DNA from: Leptolyngbya ohadii IS1
Lineage (GTDB): Bacteria; Cyanobacteriota; Cyanobacteriia; Elainellales; Elainellaceae
Assembly: GCF_002215035.1 (NCBI RefSeq)
Contig: NZ_NKFP01000006.1
Location: forward strand, 632,530-696,529
DNA length: 64,000 nucleotides
Reading direction: 5' to 3'
The stretch's first letter is position 1; the number at the start of each line of letters is the position of its first letter. The notes under the pieces are model-generated. The model was not told the origin of the DNA and ran no database searches. It saw only the letters and a list, made by a program, of their open reading frames with translations. Position numbers and translations under genes: made by a program. Shown here piece after piece: positions 1 to 7,823 of this stretch.

Positions 1-1246
1 CGGCGCACCCACACGCGGTCGTCCCGAAGTGCTGCCCACCGGACGCAATTTTTATTCGGTGGATATTCGTGCCATTCCCACCATGACGGCATGGGATGTG
101 GGACGCAAAGCGGCGGAAAACCTGATCGAGCAATACGCCCAGGAGCAGGGAGAATATCCGCGTACCCTCGCTCTCTCCATTTGGGGCACGTCCACCATGC
201 GAACCGGAGGCGATGACTTTGCAGAAGCGTTAGCCCTGCTGGGGGTTCAGCCCGTGTGGGAAGGATCTTCGGGACGGGTGATCGATTTTGAGATTTTGCC
301 GCTTTCCGTCCTGGGTCGTCCCAGAGTCGATGTCACCCTACGGATTTCTGGCTTCTTCCGCGATGCCTTCCCGAATTTGATTGATCTGTTTCAGCAGGCG
401 ATCGTCGCAGTTGCCGCATTAGATGAACCTCTGGAGCAAAATCCGCTGGCATCTCAGGTTCAGCAGGATTCTCAAAACTGGCAGCAGGCAGGACTTTCGG
501 CAGAACAGGCGACCGATCGTGCCCAGTACCGCATCTTTGGTTCCAAACCGGGGGCATACGGAGCCGGACTGCAAGGCTTAATCGACGCGCAAAACTGGAC
601 AGACGATAGCGATCTGGCGCGGGCTTACCTCAACTGGAGCAGCTACGCCTATACCGGAAAATCCGAAAGCTTTGCCCCAGAAGCATTTGAACAGCGACTT
701 CGCCAGATGCAAATCGTGCTGCACAACCAGGACAACCGCGAACACGACCTGCTGGATTCCGATGACTACTACCAGTTCCAGGGCGGACTCACCGCTGCGG
801 TGCGAACCCTCTCCGGCACTAATCCCACCGTCTACTTCGGCGATCACGCCCTGCCGGAAAATCCCAAACTGCGGCGACTGGAAGCGGAAATCGCCAGAGT
901 TTATCGATCGCGCGTCGTCAATCCCAAATGGATTGCAGGCGTAATGCGGCACGGCTACAAAGGCGCGTTTGAAATGGCAGCAACCGTCGATTATCTTTTT
1001 GCCTACGATGCCACTGCCCGCTGTGTCCAGGACTATATGTATCAGGGCATTGCTGATGCCTATTTGTTCAACTCAGAAGTGCAGACCTTTATTCAGCAAA
1101 AAAATCCCTGGGCACTACGCGACATGGCAGAACGGCTACTTGAAGCCAACCAGCGGGGACTGTGGCAGGAAGTTAATCCCCAAATTCTGGAAAAATTGCG
1201 ATCGCTGATTAACGAAACAGAAGGAGCGATCGAAGCGATGAGTTAA
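1..1246 (+). CDS. cobN: Cobaltochelatase subunit CobN, C-terminal part (5' end outside window)
   Basis: The reading frame is open from the first bases and ends with TAA at 1244-1246, so about 415 C-terminal residues of a protein of well over 1000 are present. CobN is the large subunit of the ATP-dependent cobalt chelatase of aerobic cobalamin synthesis, and is homologous to the magnesium chelatase subunit ChlH. The stretch VLPTGRNFYSVD followed by AIPT matches CobN; ChlH normally has a VLPSGKNIHALD-like version at this place, which is why CobN is preferred. Other typical blocks are SIWGTSTMRTGGDD, VDVTLRISGFFRDAFP and MRHGYKGAFEMAATVDYLF near the C-terminus. A GTG at 29 is internal and not a start. 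The enzyme acts in the cytoplasm. No other cobalamin gene lies in the window. Confidence 0.9.
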   Translation, partial: GAPTRGRPEVLPTGRNFYSVDIRAIPTMTAWDVGRKAAENLIEQYAQEQGEYPRTLALSIWGTSTMRTGGDDFAEALALLGVQPVWEGSSGRVIDFEILPLSVLGRPRVDVTLRISGFFRDAFPNLIDLFQQAIVAVAALDEPLEQNPLASQVQQDSQNWQQAGLSAEQATDRAQYRIFGSKPGAYGAGLQGLIDAQNWTDDSDLARAYLNWSSYAYTGKSESFAPEAFEQRLRQMQIVLHNQDNREHDLLDSDDYYQFQGGLTAAVRTLSGTNPTVYFGDHALPENPKLRRLEAEIARVYRSRVVNPKWIAGVMRHGYKGAFEMAATVDYLFAYDATARCVQDYMYQGIADAYLFNSEVQTFIQQKNPWALRDMAERLLEANQRGLWQEVNPQILEKLRSLINETEGAIEAMS

Positions 1247-1270
1247 GTGAACGTTAATTTCCTTGCTCTC

Positions 1271-1318
1271 CTCGTTCCAATGCTCTGCGCTGGAATGCAA
1301 ATAGGAGGCTCTGCCTCC
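1271..1318. repeat. Dispersed hairpin-forming intergenic repeat, copy 1
   Basis: Just after cobN the sequence forms two small hairpins: TTCCA/TGGAA (1275-1279 with 1291-1295) and GGAGGC/GCCTCC (1304-1309 with 1313-1318). The first half (CTCGTTCC, a few bases, TGCTCTG, GCTGGAATGC) recurs with few changes at 48003-48032. Small palindromic dispersed repeats of this style are common between cyanobacterial genes. It may also end transcription between the convergent cobN and rhomboid genes, but there is no clear T-run. Confidence 0.6.
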
Positions 1319-1377
1319 ACCTCACAAAAAAAGGACGGGCAAGATACCCATCCACAAGTCTTGCAATCCGAATTTCC

Positions 1378-2103
1378 TTAAACGTTCGGCGTATTGATTT
1401 CTGCCGGAGCGGGTCTGGAAAACAGTCCAAAAATCGGACCCAGAACTGCCCCGAACACAAAACCGCCTGCGTGCGCCCAGTACGCCACACCGCCACTCTC
1501 CATACCGACCATCGCCGGGGCATCCAGACTGGCAACGCCATAAAGCGCCTGCTGCACAAACCAGAAACCGAGGAACAGAATCGCCGGAATCCGGAAGGTG
1601 GTAATAAACAGGAAAATGGGTACCAGCGTCAGGATTCGTACCTGCGGGAAGCGTAAGATATACGCGCCCATCACCCCCGCGATCGCCCCACTCGCTCCCA
1701 GGGAAGGAATATCCGATCCAGCGGAAAAATACCACTGCGCCAGCGCTGCCAACATCCCGCACAGCAAATAGAAAACTAAAAAGCGAGAATGCCCCATCTG
1801 ATCTTCCACGTTGTTGCCAAACACCCAGAGGTACAGCATATTACCGCCAACGTGCAGCAAACCCGCATGGAGAAACTGGGAGGTAAACAGGGTTGTAATT
1901 TCTTGCAGCAGCGAAACCTGAGGATTCCCCTGCAATGCCGCCGTTAACTGTTCGGGAACCACTGCCCAGGTGCGGAAGAAGTTTTCCAGAATCGGTCCGG
2001 GTAAACTAATTTCGTACAAAAAGACAAGAATGTTCAGGGCAATCAGCCCGTAGGTGACGTAAGGCGTTACACGAACTGGATTTTCATCACGAAGGGGAAC
2101 CAC
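1378..2103 (-). CDS. Rhomboid family intramembrane serine protease
   Basis: A 241-residue polytopic membrane protein with about six hydrophobic segments. The rhomboid signature is complete: the HVGGNMLYLWVFGN helix (residues 84-97), the nucleophile motif GASG (Ser138) and the catalytic His211 in AHAGGFVFG. Rhomboids cut single-pass membrane proteins within the bilayer; no substrate can be inferred here. The start is a GTG at 2103 with a weak GAGAG upstream. The gene is convergent with cobN and transcribed alone. Function at family level is secure, the biological role is open. Confidence 0.9.
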   Translation of the reverse strand: MVPLRDENPVRVTPYVTYGLIALNILVFLYEISLPGPILENFFRTWAVVPEQLTAALQGNPQVSLLQEITTLFTSQFLHAGLLHVGGNMLYLWVFGNNVEDQMGHSRFLVFYLLCGMLAALAQWYFSAGSDIPSLGASGAIAGVMGAYILRFPQVRILTLVPIFLFITTFRIPAILFLGFWFVQQALYGVASLDAPAMVGMESGGVAYWAHAGGFVFGAVLGPIFGLFSRPAPAEINTPNV

Positions 2104-2235
2104 AGCCGTTGCTCTCTATAGATAAATTTCTTTTGCAAGCAGAGCATACCGCGATCGATTCCCCGCCTGCGTCTGACTCTCGGTAGGTTTCCCACCGAAA
2201 AATTCTGCTAAAGAATAATCATATCTAAAAATATT

Positions 2236-2301
2236 AAGGCAAGGAGCCTGGCTGATAGCTGAGACAGATGCCTCAATCGGGACAGCCAAATTCCTTGCCT
2301 T
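2236..2301 (-). terminator. Long imperfect hairpin downstream of petE, probable terminator
   Basis: This lies in the 329-bp gap between the rhomboid gene and petE. Nested inverted repeats are visible: AAGGCAAGGA (2236-2245) with TCCTTGCCTT (2292-2301), GGCTG (2250-2254) with CAGCC (2283-2287), and TGAG (2260-2263) with CTCA (2272-2275). On the minus strand, the strand of petE, the stem is followed by AATATTTTTAG, so termination of petE transcripts is likely. The rest of the gap, 2104-2235 and 2302-2432, shows no gene. Confidence 0.55.
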
Positions 2302-2432
2302 TAGAGTTTTCTGAATTTTGATACTCAGGAAATGAGCGAAAAATCAGATTGTGAGAGAAGCCAGTCGAACACTGTGGAGTAAGACGATCGATTAAGCAGC
2401 CCAGACAAGGGGCATTCACCTAATCAAAAAAC

Positions 2433-2816
2433 TTACTCAACAACGATCGTGCCAGCCATACCTGCGCCCCGGTGAGGAGCACAATAGTACTTGTAGGTTC
2501 CAGGCGTGTCGAAGGTGGCTTCGTAGGATTCGCCGGGAGAGAACATCAGCTGGTCGTGAGATTTATCAGCCAGCGCCTTGTCCTCGAACATCACGTTGTG
2601 CGGAGGCAGCTTGTTGTTCTGCCATTTCACGGTGTCACCCGCTTTGATCGTCAGGGTAGAAGGCTCGAATGCCAGCATCCCGTTGTCAGCACCCATCTTG
2701 ACCGTGTAGGTTTCCGCAGAAGCAGGCGAAACAGCCAGCAGGAAGGTGCAAACAACCAACGCGATCGAACAGAGGGTGAGACTTAAACTCCGCGAAACAA
2801 AGGAAAACAGTTTCAT
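2433..2816 (-). CDS. petE: Plastocyanin precursor
   Basis: A 127-residue blue copper protein that carries electrons from cytochrome b6f to photosystem I in the thylakoid lumen. A signal peptide (basic start, hydrophobic core, cleavage near ASA at about residues 32-34) precedes the mature domain. The four copper ligands are visible: His73 in PPHNVMF, and Cys112, His115 and Met120 in [11 protein letters not shown]. The frame is open further upstream, but ATG at 2816 is chosen because AGAGG lies at suitable distance and the signal peptide then begins MKLFSF. It is the last gene of the psbV, psbV2-like, petE series. Cyanobacterial petE usually responds to copper. Confidence 0.95.
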   Translation of the reverse strand: MKLFSFVSRSLSLTLCSIALVVCTFLLAVSPASAETYTVKMGADNGMLAFEPSTLTIKAGDTVKWQNNKLPPHNVMFEDKALADKSHDQLMFSPGESYEATFDTPGTYKYYCAPHRGAGMAGTIVVE

Positions 2817-2821
2817 GAGTA

Positions 2822-2835
2822 ACCTCTGGAGGTTT
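2822..2835 (-). promoter_or_regulatory. Perfect palindrome covering the petE ribosome binding site
   Basis: The 14-mer AACCTCTGGAGGTT is a perfect 6+2+6 inverted repeat placed 5 bases before the petE ATG. It includes the Shine-Dalgarno bases. The two-base loop is too tight for a stable RNA hairpin of the whole repeat, so a protein operator or chance are the alternatives. The sequence does not resemble the TACA/TGTA half-sites usual for BlaI/CopY-type repressors. Confidence 0.3.
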
Positions 2836-2946
2836 AAGTTGAACTCAGTCTTATCAGTCAAATTTTATCTTGAAATACCACATTCACAAAGGATTTGTAG
2901 CGAACGGGTTCCCCTATAAAAGATTCTAAATATCACCCATATGTCG

Positions 2947-3492
2947 CTAAAACGATAAATCTCCCCATCCGGGTGCCCGTTGAGCCGAGCGCAGTAGGAA
3001 GGCAGCTAAATCTTCCGTCTGTTCATCCGAAAGCCAGGACGCTGGAACCTCTCGACAGTAAAGACTTTCTTCGCTGCCGTCGTAGGTCATGGGCTGGCGC
3101 AGAAATGCCACCAAACTTTTGATATTGTCTCGTGGAGGCATGGCTCCTTTAAGGGCATCCAGCGTTAGCGGCACGGTCGGATCGGGCAGGGTTGCGCCCC
3201 CCACATGGCAGTTCTTGCAGTTCTCCTCAAAAAACCGCTTGCCCACCGAAAGCTGCTCTGCCGAAAAGGCGCGGCTGTTGCCCCGATCGTCATAGGGAAG
3301 CGACACGGGTTCCTTGGCGTCCAGATAGCGCAGCACATAGGCATCGACTCCGCCCGCATTTGCCGATCGTGCCGGAAGCAATAGGGTAACGATCAGCCCC
3401 AGCACTAGCAACGTGGACTGGAAGCGATTGGCATCGCTGCTACGCACCAAACCATAGCGCAAGCGATCGCGGATTTTTTGAATTGCTTTCAT
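2947..3492 (-). CDS. psbV2: PsbV2-type cytochrome c550-like protein
   Basis: A 181-residue c-type cytochrome with an N-terminal hydrophobic export segment (about residues 26-46, ending ARSANA) and one haem motif CKNCH at 92-96. It aligns with PsbV of the next gene upstream through VGKRFFEENC, CHVGGAT, PRDNI and YDG. At the position of the second axial His of PsbV (51 residues after the haem His) this protein has no His but Cys146, 50 residues after its haem His. His/Cys haem ligation is the hallmark reported for PsbV2 of Thermosynechococcus. ATG at 3492 is preferred; a GTG at 3555 would make the upstream hairpin coding. No strong Shine-Dalgarno is visible. Its role is unknown in the family; a low-potential lumenal electron carrier is likely. 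Confidence 0.85.
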   Translation of the reverse strand: MKAIQKIRDRLRYGLVRSSDANRFQSTLLVLGLIVTLLLPARSANAGGVDAYVLRYLDAKEPVSLPYDDRGNSRAFSAEQLSVGKRFFEENCKNCHVGGATLPDPTVPLTLDALKGAMPPRDNIKSLVAFLRQPMTYDGSEESLYCREVPASWLSDEQTEDLAAFLLRSAQRAPGWGDLSF

Positions 3493-3507
3493 TGGATTTA
3501 GGGAAGC

Positions 3508-3544
3508 GAAAAAACAAACAAGGGGCAGGCAGTGCCTAACCCCT
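3508..3544 (-). terminator. Intrinsic terminator/attenuator between psbV and psbV2
   Basis: On the minus strand a stem AGGGG..CCCCT with inner AGGCA/TGCCT (hairpin 3521-3544) is followed by TTGTTTGTTTTTTCG, the form of a rho-independent terminator. It lies about 90 bases after the psbV stop and only some 16 bases before the psbV2 ATG. Most psbV transcripts should end here, with psbV2 and petE depending on read-through or their own promoter. Confidence 0.7.
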
Positions 3545-3632
3545 AGCTTAATCACAAATTAGTTACCTTCCCCTTTTGGAGAATCCTTAAATATCCAGTG
3601 AACCCCTTGGTTTAGCCCATGAAACCCCTGGT

Positions 3633-4124
3633 TTAGTAGTAGATCTTGCCGCCGCCCCACTTCTCGCCAACCACTTTGGGCTGAAGCAGAATGTGACCTG
3701 CGATCGCAACGAGATCATCTTCGGTGAGGTTCCGCATCTTGGGGAAGATATCGGTACTCTTGGTGCTGGGGTGAATTTCAGAGATGTCAGACAGCCCATC
3801 GTAGGTGGTGGGGTTGTGCATGTAGTCCACCAGAGCTTCCAGGTTATCGCGGCGTGGGTTTGCCAGTGCCAGAGATTCTGGATCAAGTCCTACGTTGGGG
3901 TCAGTTTTCGTCACGCCACCCACATGGCACTGCCCACAGGCATAGTTGAACAGCCGCTTGCCCTCGGAAACCTGCTCCAGGCTCAGAGTGGTGGTATCGC
4001 CTTTGTCATTCAGCGAAATAGTACGGGTTGCCTTATCCAGTTCAGCCGCAGATGCGCCTCCGACAAACAGTTGGAAAGCCAGGAAGACCGTCACTGCAAC
4101 AACCCAGATGTATCTTTTAAACAT
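3633..4124 (-). CDS. psbV: Photosystem II extrinsic cytochrome c550
   Basis: A 163-residue precursor; the signal peptide ends near residue 26 and the mature protein starts AELDK. It binds the lumenal face of photosystem II and stabilises the oxygen-evolving Mn cluster. The haem motif CGQCH is at 63-67 and the second axial ligand is His118 in SEIHPS, equal to mature His41 and His92. The C-terminus KWGGGKIYY is typical. ATG at 4124 (MFKRYIW) is chosen, as the longer frame adds no signal-like sequence. It heads the psbV, psbV2, petE series. Confidence 0.96.
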   Translation of the reverse strand: MFKRYIWVVAVTVFLAFQLFVGGASAAELDKATRTISLNDKGDTTTLSLEQVSEGKRLFNYACGQCHVGGVTKTDPNVGLDPESLALANPRRDNLEALVDYMHNPTTYDGLSDISEIHPSTKSTDIFPKMRNLTEDDLVAIAGHILLQPKVVGEKWGGGKIYY

Positions 4125-4389
4125 GTTTCTCCTTAAGAGTGCGTCCTTCGTTATCGGGTTTGATAAAAGTTCAACACAGCGAGGCTCAATCTGCGTCAAG
4201 TCCATAGTTCAAGTCCAATATGGAAGCCACAAACCCTAACGCTTGCTCTGCGCCGACCGATCAGGATTGAGCTAGCTCAATCAATATCATGCCATTGTTT
4301 GACGCTTTCCCAAAGACTGATGACGATGGAGTTTCATCCGTCTGTTGCCAGAAAATTCGATCGGGCAGCACGAAAGGGAAGCGACTGAT

Positions 4390-4935
4390 CTAGTGCGTCC
4401 GCCGAACCGCCTCTATCCGGTTGCTTCGCAGCTCCCCTAAGGGGTAATCGCCCTGATGCTTGGCTCTCCCAGGACGATAAGCTACCGTCTGCCTATAAAT
4501 CTGCCTATAAAGCCGATCGATTTGGCTTTTTCTCTGTCCAGTTCCCTGGCTTGCGGGAGGTTGCCACAGCACAAATGGTAGGCTGAGTGCGCCAATGGCA
4601 AGCATGACCAGCGTCGTAATCCAGATAATCCAGCGATTTGGCTTGTAGCTGCCCCGCTCGATCTGCCAGAAAGCCTGGTTATAGCTCCAGGCAGCCAGAA
4701 CAATCATCACCATCCCTGCGACTACCAGCACCAGCCCGATTGTCTGGGAACTCACTGGATGGGGGGCAAACATTGTTTGAGTCATGCCCTGCTGAAGTTC
4801 TCGCAGGAATAGCCCAAAGCGAGCGATCGCTAAGCCAAAGCTAATCAGAGCGATCGAAGTTCGCACCCAGGCGAGAAACGTCCGCTCGTTTGCCTGATGT
4901 TCCCGCTGGCGGTCGATCTTTGGGGGCTGACTCAC
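4390..4935 (-). CDS. DUF202 (YidH-like) membrane protein
   Basis: A 181-residue protein with the DUF202 signature at the N-terminus (ERTFLAWVRTSIALISFGLAIARFG, residues about 18-42) and three membrane helices up to about residue 126. The C-terminal 55 residues are polar and basic, longer than usual for the family. The start is GTG at 4935 (MSQPPK). The function of DUF202 proteins is not established. It is transcribed on the minus strand without close partners. Confidence 0.8.
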   Translation of the reverse strand: MSQPPKIDRQREHQANERTFLAWVRTSIALISFGLAIARFGLFLRELQQGMTQTMFAPHPVSSQTIGLVLVVAGMVMIVLAAWSYNQAFWQIERGSYKPNRWIIWITTLVMLAIGALSLPFVLWQPPASQGTGQRKSQIDRLYRQIYRQTVAYRPGRAKHQGDYPLGELRSNRIEAVRRTH

Positions 4936-5014
4936 AACTGTCCCGGTGAGCGATTGTTTGGATTAGTTAAACCGTTACTGATAGACCGTCTCAGTAAACC
5001 ATAGCGGTAGACCA

Positions 5015-5506
5015 TCAGCGATAGTTCGTAAACTGCAACGCCACTGGGAAATCTTCCTGCTTAAGCCGCTGAATCACTTCCTGCAAATCGTCCTTTGCCT
5101 TAGCAGAGACGCGCACCGAGTCGCCCTGGATGGACGGCTGCACTTTCTTAAACTCATCCCGAACCAGCTTGGAAATTTGCTTTGCCAGCTCAGAGCTGAG
5201 TCCCTTTTTCAGCTTAATTTCCTGCCGTATCCGGCTGCCCCCGGCGGATTCCGTTTTGCCGTAGTCAAAAATTTTCAGCGACAGATTGCGCTTTGCCGCT
5301 TTCGTGTTGAGGATGGTGTGAACTGCCTGAAGGGTAAAGTCGCTGTCCGTATTCACCGTGATCGACTCTGCACCCAGGTCTAAGGTCGTTTTCGTGTCTT
5401 TCAGGTCATAGCGAGAATCAATTTCCCGCTTGGCTTGATCGATCGCGTTCACGAGTTCCTGGCGATCGAAATCGCTGACCACATCAAAGGAATACGTAGA
5501 AGCCAT
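5015..5506 (-). CDS. YajQ family nucleotide-binding protein
   Basis: A 163-residue cytoplasmic protein that matches the YajQ family (DUF520) over its full length: [18 protein letters not shown] at the start, SRYDLKDTK at 32-40, and [16 protein letters not shown] near the end. YajQ proteins consist of two ferredoxin-like domains; members in Xanthomonas and Pseudomonas bind cyclic di-GMP, and E. coli YajQ has been reported to bind nucleotides. No adjacent gene suggests a partner. Identification is secure, the ligand in this organism is not. Confidence 0.92.
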   Translation of the reverse strand: MASTYSFDVVSDFDRQELVNAIDQAKREIDSRYDLKDTKTTLDLGAESITVNTDSDFTLQAVHTILNTKAAKRNLSLKIFDYGKTESAGGSRIRQEIKLKKGLSSELAKQISKLVRDEFKKVQPSIQGDSVRVSAKAKDDLQEVIQRLKQEDFPVALQFTNYR

Positions 5507-5683
5507 GAGTCAATAAATGATGAACAACTTAAGAGAATTTCCGCAGGGCATTTCAGCAGAAGCATTTTAGCCCAAAGGAAACAGAACGAATCGTTCCAAA
5601 ACTAATCGTCCCAAAACTTCAGTCTAGTTCAAAAGTCCCTTCAGTCTACTAGCGGTTCCTGGAACTCCTCTTGAAAGTCTTCC

Positions 5684-6118
5684 TTAAGGAGCAGCCTGCT
5701 GCAAGCTCTGCACCATGAGCGTCCCAATCGCCAGCGTTCCTACCCCAAACATCAGCGATCGCAAAATTGGGATATTCAGAATGTAAAACAGTGAGAAGAG
5801 AAACCGTGCCGCAATATAACCGATCGCCGCTGCGGTTGCCCAGACTGAATTTACCTGAGTCACCACCGCCATCAGCGCTGCCGCCGCAAACAGCATAAAT
5901 GATTCAAACGAGTTCTGATGTGCCCAAGTTGCTCGCTTGGCGTAGTCTGGCAATTTGTCGAAGACAGCACGCGGTTTTGCCATGTCGTAGCCTGCCTGAA
6001 GCCGACCGTATGCCACCAGCAAAAATGGAAGGTAGACCAGCACAGCCGCGATCGCAATGCAGAGCAACAGCGTGTAGCGTACGGGCAGATCTTGCAGCAA
6101 AGTTCGCAGCAAAGTCAT
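5684..6118 (-). CDS. MAPEG family membrane protein
   Basis: A 144-residue protein with four hydrophobic helices. The segment KRATWAHQNSFESFMLFAAA (residues about 62-81) is the characteristic MAPEG block with the conserved His-x-Asn-x-x-Glu. The family includes glutathione transferases and peroxidases of eicosanoid metabolism; bacterial members are mostly uncharacterised. It begins 8 bases after the stop of the SLOG protein and is probably cotranscribed with it. Confidence 0.85.
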   Translation of the reverse strand: MTLLRTLLQDLPVRYTLLLCIAIAAVLVYLPFLLVAYGRLQAGYDMAKPRAVFDKLPDYAKRATWAHQNSFESFMLFAAAALMAVVTQVNSVWATAAAIGYIAARFLFSLFYILNIPILRSLMFGVGTLAIGTLMVQSLQQAAP

Positions 6119-6126
6119 AAAAGCGT

Positions 6127-6651
6127 TTAGTCAAAATAAAACAGCGTAACCAGCTTGCGCTGATCTTCTGCGTCGCTGCACGTTTTAAGCAGAGTAGTGC
6201 TGTCGTGAAAGGCAAAGCAGATCAGCTGCTGACAGCGCGAAATAATTTCCTGGTTGCAAAGGGCGCTTGCCTCCGCAAGAGAAAGATGATCGTTGACTGG
6301 ATTGGCGACCAGATGAATCACCTGTTCTAGCTGTTCACGCGATTCGCGCGGCTGCTTGTCTAAGCTCTGAGGCAGGATAACCGTCAGTAGATTGGGATCT
6401 GCCCGCATAGCTCCCCGAATGGCAGCAGAGTTAGTGCCCGTTGCCCCGGATGTCAGGAGATGATTGCCCGACAGCACGAGAGCATAGCTCATTAACTCGA
6501 TGAGATTCTGATGGGTAATCGGAACGTGGCGAGAGCCGAGTAATGCAATCCGCTTCGAGCCAGTTTGCTGGATTGCGGCTAGCTCCTGCAAGAACTCATC
6601 AACTTTAGGGATATCGATAGACTGACTCAAAAGACGTATCTTGACAAACAA
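6127..6651 (-). CDS. SLOG/DprA-like Rossmann-fold protein
   Basis: A 174-residue protein with a DprA-like nucleotide-binding core: KRIALLGSRHVPITHQN (residues 33-49), LTSGATGTNSAAIRGA (65-80) and VILPQSLDKQPRES (90-103). Cyanobacteria often carry such short proteins annotated as DNA recombination-mediator protein A, but the DNA-binding parts of true DprA are not evident, so a SLOG-type nucleotide sensor is just as likely. The start is uncertain: no ATG exists, and TTG at 6651 or 6630 are candidates. It precedes the MAPEG gene by 8 bases. Confidence 0.7.
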   Translation of the reverse strand: MFVKIRLLSQSIDIPKVDEFLQELAAIQQTGSKRIALLGSRHVPITHQNLIELMSYALVLSGNHLLTSGATGTNSAAIRGAMRADPNLLTVILPQSLDKQPRESREQLEQVIHLVANPVNDHLSLAEASALCNQEIISRCQQLICFAFHDSTTLLKTCSDAEDQRKLVTLFYFD

Positions 6652-6732
6652 CCTCGATATTTTAGCAGGTGTCCGGAATTTTCAAACATGACGAAGAGCG
6701 CAAACCTTGGCTCAATCCTGCTACATCAGATG

Positions 6733-7452
6733 CTACATCAGGCTGAATGTGGCTTCCTGGGCGTCGCGTGCGTCGGTGACGGGAAGCTGATCTGGCTCAA
6801 GCCGTACTGTATGCAGATGGTTCACATAGCATTCCGCCGAAGCTGTAATTGAGAAAGGGCTGTAGGTGATAGGGGTAGAATACTCGACTGAGGGAAATCC
6901 GGATGCCAAAACCTGAGTTGAGTTACACAAAAAGAAGACAAAACAGAGATTGCCCATCCGAACGCGATCGCCGTCTTGAAGCAGAATGGGTTGATGCACA
7001 GGTTCCCCGTTGACAAAGGTGCCATTAAGGCTGTTCAGATCAGTGAGATAAAATCCCTGCTGTGCCACATATTCGATTGCTGCATGGACGCGGGAAAGCC
7101 GGTCATCGGAAATGCCAATCGTTGCCTGGAGCGGATGCCTGCCAATTGTCCATCGACAGTCTGCGTGAAACAGGGCTTCTGTTTTGCCCGTCAGCAGGTT
7201 TGTCACCAGGTAAGGTTCCCGAAGAATCGTGCCCTGTACGTAGGGCAGCTTGACATTGGGTAATACCAGCTCACCTCTTTCTAGTCGAAGAATGTCGTTC
7301 AGTAGTTCTCTCCGGTGTTCGTACAGCTTGAGAAATACCTGATACAGACTTAACTTTTCCTGTAGCGCATTCGCCTCTTCCGTCAGCGCTTCAGATTCCA
7401 AAAACTGCGAAGCGTAAAACGTCCACTGATCCAAGCTAGCCATACTGATCAC
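6733..7452 (-). CDS. FHA domain protein
   Basis: A 239-residue protein. Residues 1-75 are helical and partly coiled-coil-like. The FHA domain spans about 80-175 with GRH (104-106), LSRVHA (119-124) and the NSLNGTFVNGE loop (140-150), the residues that bind phosphothreonine. The remaining tail is unrecognised. FHA proteins read serine/threonine phosphorylation; the kinase partner is not in the window. The start is GTG at 7452 or ATG at 7443. It lies upstream of the SLOG gene on the same strand with an 80-bp gap. Confidence 0.85.
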   Translation of the reverse strand: MISMASLDQWTFYASQFLESEALTEEANALQEKLSLYQVFLKLYEHRRELLNDILRLERGELVLPNVKLPYVQGTILREPYLVTNLLTGKTEALFHADCRWTIGRHPLQATIGISDDRLSRVHAAIEYVAQQGFYLTDLNSLNGTFVNGEPVHQPILLQDGDRVRMGNLCFVFFLCNSTQVLASGFPSVEYSTPITYSPFSITASAECYVNHLHTVRLEPDQLPVTDARDAQEATFSLM

Positions 7453-7823
7453 ACAGGGTTCTAGAGGAGCTGTTCCTATTCAGGACAACGATCGCAATGC
7501 CCTATCAGCAAAATGGCAATCTTCACGGGATATTAACGGAGTGCAGATAAAAGCGCTCTATTCGCGGATTTTCTACACCCTCTGTTCATAATCCCGACGA
7601 TAATTGCATTCTGTAGAAGATGGGCGCCGCTGAACTTGCCAGTCAGCTCACGGCAATTTGCGGTCGAGGAATATCCGTTGGGGTTATCAATCTGCCCCAC
7701 TCAGCGATTTCCATAGCTTCAGCCTAGGAGTTTTGCGATCGTGGAAAAACCGCAAAACCACCGGATGCCAATATGAAGGAGCGCTTAGGAAAATTCAGCG
7801 TTTCCAGCCCGAATGATGAAGGA
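7453..7823. other. Intergenic region without a gene
   Basis: 371 bases between cphA2 and the FHA gene, both on the minus strand. The only clear structure is an inverted repeat GTTTTGCG (7730-7737) with CGCAAAAC (7751-7758), placed about 65 bases after the cphA2 stop; it has no T-run on the minus strand. The FHA promoter should be in the proximal part. Confidence 0.5.

Noticed and set aside
1-1246. Magnesium chelatase subunit ChlH instead of CobN
   Set aside because: The VLPTGRNFYSVD block is of the CobN form; ChlH carries a different conserved sequence at this point.
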